DNA of 5,633 nt. Source: Sporichthyaceae bacterium (GTDB taxonomy: Bacteria; Actinomycetota; Actinomycetes; JACCUZ01). The position numbers were made by a program, and so were the translations under genes. This document shows positions 4,460 through 5,633 of this stretch, piece after piece. The stretch covers positions 1 to 5,633 of the forward strand of contig JACCUZ010000002.1 of assembly GCA_013698395.1 (NCBI GenBank). The letters are read 5' to 3'. The notes beneath the pieces are model-generated. The model saw only the letters and a list, made by a program, of their open reading frames with translations. It made no database searches and had not been told where the DNA came from. How positions within the stretch are numbered: position 1 is the stretch's first letter; every line of letters starts with the position of its first letter.

Positions 4460-5633
4460 CGGAGGACGTCCTTGCGGCGCCATCCCAGGCCGAGACCGAC
4501 GAGCGCAACGCCGGCCAGCAGCCCCTCCGGGACTGCCCCGAGCCGGGTCGCCACCGTCCTCGCGTCCCGCAGCGGCACCTGGGCGACCAGGGTGCGTACC
4601 GTCCGCTCCTGGGCCTGCCGCTCAACCGTCCCGTCGGGTGCGATGACGGCGCTGATGCCACTGGTGGCGGCCACCAGCACCGCGCGGCCGTGCTCCACAG
4701 CCCGCAGCCGGGACATCGCCAGCTGCTGCTGGGGCTGGCCGGTCCCGTTGTAGGTCGCGTTGTTCGTCTGGACCACCAGCACGTCCGCACCCCCGACGAC
4801 CACGTCGCGGACCAGCCCGTCATAGGCCACCTCGAAGCAGATCACGTCACCGACCTCGGCCGGGCCGAGGCGCAGGTTGCCGGCCGCGGCGCCGGCGAAG
4901 AAGTCGCGCGGGATCTGGTCCAGGCGCTCTATCCAGCCCGACAGCTGCGCGCGGAAGGGGATGTACTCCCCGAAGGGCACCGGATGCCGCTTGACGTAAC
5001 GCTGCCCAGGGCCGGTCTGTGGGTCCCAGACGACCCCCGTGTTGCGCACGTACCGCGGCCCCGGCCCGTCGACGATGGCCCCGACCAGGACCGGCACCCC
5101 CACGTCGCGCACAGCGCCCTCGATCAGCCGGCGGGCACGGTCGTCGGTGAACGGGTCGATGTCCGAGGCGTTCTCCGGCCACACCACCAGGTCCGGGGCC
5201 GGTCTCCGGCCGGCGCGCACCTCGGCGGCGAGCCGTCGGGTCGCCTCGACGTGGTTGCGCAGCACCTGCTCGCGCTCGCCGGCGAAGTCCATCCCCACTC
5301 CTGGCACCCCGCCCTGCACGAGCGCGACGGTCACCTCCCGCTCCGCGCCGGTGGCCGGCGGCAGCAGCAGGCCGACTACCGGCACCGCCAGGGCACCGGC
5401 GACAGCCGCGGCGACCCCGGGCACACCGGACCCGCGCCGGCTGTGGTGCACAGCCAGTGCCAACAGACCGGCGGACAATGCGGTGGCCCAGGTCACCGCG
5501 GGCGCGCCCCCGAGCGCCGCGAACGGCGTGAACGGGCTCGCCGTCTCGGCGAAGGCCAGCCGCCCCCAGGGGAAGCCACCGAAGGGCAGCCGGTCACGGG
5601 CGGCCTCCTGGGCCACCCACAGGCACGCCGCCC
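4456..5633 (-). CDS. lnt: Apolipoprotein N-acyltransferase, 5' end outside window
   Basis: Lnt adds the third acyl chain to the N-terminal cysteine of lipoproteins on the outer face of the cytoplasmic membrane, taking it from phospholipid. The frame continues past the right edge (the codons before GTG 5616 read AACLW), so GTG 5616 is internal and the N-terminal membrane helices are missing. Residues are numbered from that codon. WVAQEAARDRLPFGGFPWGR is a typical Lnt segment. Two hydrophobic stretches (about 41-58 and 67-87) precede a nitrilase-fold domain. Its catalytic triad is visible: E148 in VVWPENASDID, K209 in YVKRHPVPFGEYIPF and C260 in VGDVICFEVAYD. QTNNATYNGTGQPQQQLAMS and the RAVEHGRAVLVAATSGISAV motif follow, then a last helix (366-379) and a short basic tail. 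The TGA stop overlaps the ppm start. In M. tuberculosis the two activities are fused in Ppm1; here they are separate genes. Confidence 0.95.
   Translation of the reverse strand, partial: AACLWVAQEAARDRLPFGGFPWGRLAFAETASPFTPFAALGGAPAVTWATALSAGLLALAVHHSRRGSGVPGVAAAVAGALAVPVVGLLLPPATGAEREVTVALVQGGVPGVGMDFAGEREQVLRNHVEATRRLAAEVRAGRRPAPDLVVWPENASDIDPFTDDRARRLIEGAVRDVGVPVLVGAIVDGPGPRYVRNTGVVWDPQTGPGQRYVKRHPVPFGEYIPFRAQLSGWIERLDQIPRDFFAGAAAGNLRLGPAEVGDVICFEVAYDGLVRDVVVGGADVLVVQTNNATYNGTGQPQQQLAMSRLRAVEHGRAVLVAATSGISAVIAPDGTVERQAQERTVRTLVAQVPLRDARTVATRLGAVPEGLLAGVALVGLGLGWRRKDVLR

Noticed and set aside
3806..4753. Long plus-strand frame antisense to ppm and lnt
   Set aside because: It is a GC-driven antisense shadow; both minus-strand genes are securely identified by catalytic motifs.
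1..5633. An undescribed multi-gene system
   Set aside because: Every substantial gene belongs to a known family and the right two-thirds is a conserved actinobacterial neighbourhood. No unknown gene, tandem repeat array or odd gene pairing supports a new system.

Overview
The window is high-GC DNA from an actinobacterium. The strongest marker is rbpA (2793-3161), an RNA polymerase-binding protein known only from Actinobacteria. A SigR/SigH-type promoter upstream of it and a convergent ppm/lnt mannosyl-lipid and lipoprotein cluster agree with this; in Mycobacterium tuberculosis rbpA (Rv2050) is likewise followed by an opposing ppm1 (Rv2051c). Genus cannot be fixed from the sequence.

Layout, left to right. 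(1) Bases 1-146 are the left flank of an insertion and hold no recognisable gene. (2) Bases 149-1298 are an apparently complete IS630-family insertion sequence. It has one minus-strand DDE transposase, imperfect 12-bp terminal inverted repeats and a TA duplication at 147-148 and 1299-1300. (3) Immediately right of it is a minus-strand, short AraC-family DNA-binding protein (1298-1741). Its TAG stop codon is built from the duplicated TA plus the first base of the IS. (4) Diverging from it is a plus-strand glycerophosphodiester phosphodiesterase (1850-2629). (5) The 163-bp gap after that carries a good SigR/SigH-type promoter with a perfect inverted repeat in its spacer, a leader hairpin and a strong ribosome-binding site, all serving rbpA. 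(6) rbpA converges on a minus-strand cluster read lnt (cut by the right edge) > ppm > fxsA. The lnt/ppm junction is a 4-nt GTGA overlap, and fxsA most likely starts inside the end of ppm. The two convergent stop codons (rbpA, fxsA) sit in opposite arms of an 8-bp inverted repeat.

How it fits together. Most of the window is a conserved actinobacterial chromosomal neighbourhood. RbpA tunes transcription by the principal sigma factor and its promoter suggests induction by thiol-oxidative stress. Ppm makes polyprenyl-phosphate-mannose, the donor for protein and lipoglycan mannosylation. Lnt N-acylates lipoproteins, and FxsA is a small membrane protein of uncertain role. The IS630 copy is the only clear mobile element. 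I saw no tRNA, rRNA, CRISPR array or defence system, and no convincing undescribed system. The points most worth a second look are the IS landing exactly in a stop codon and the architecture of the rbpA control region.
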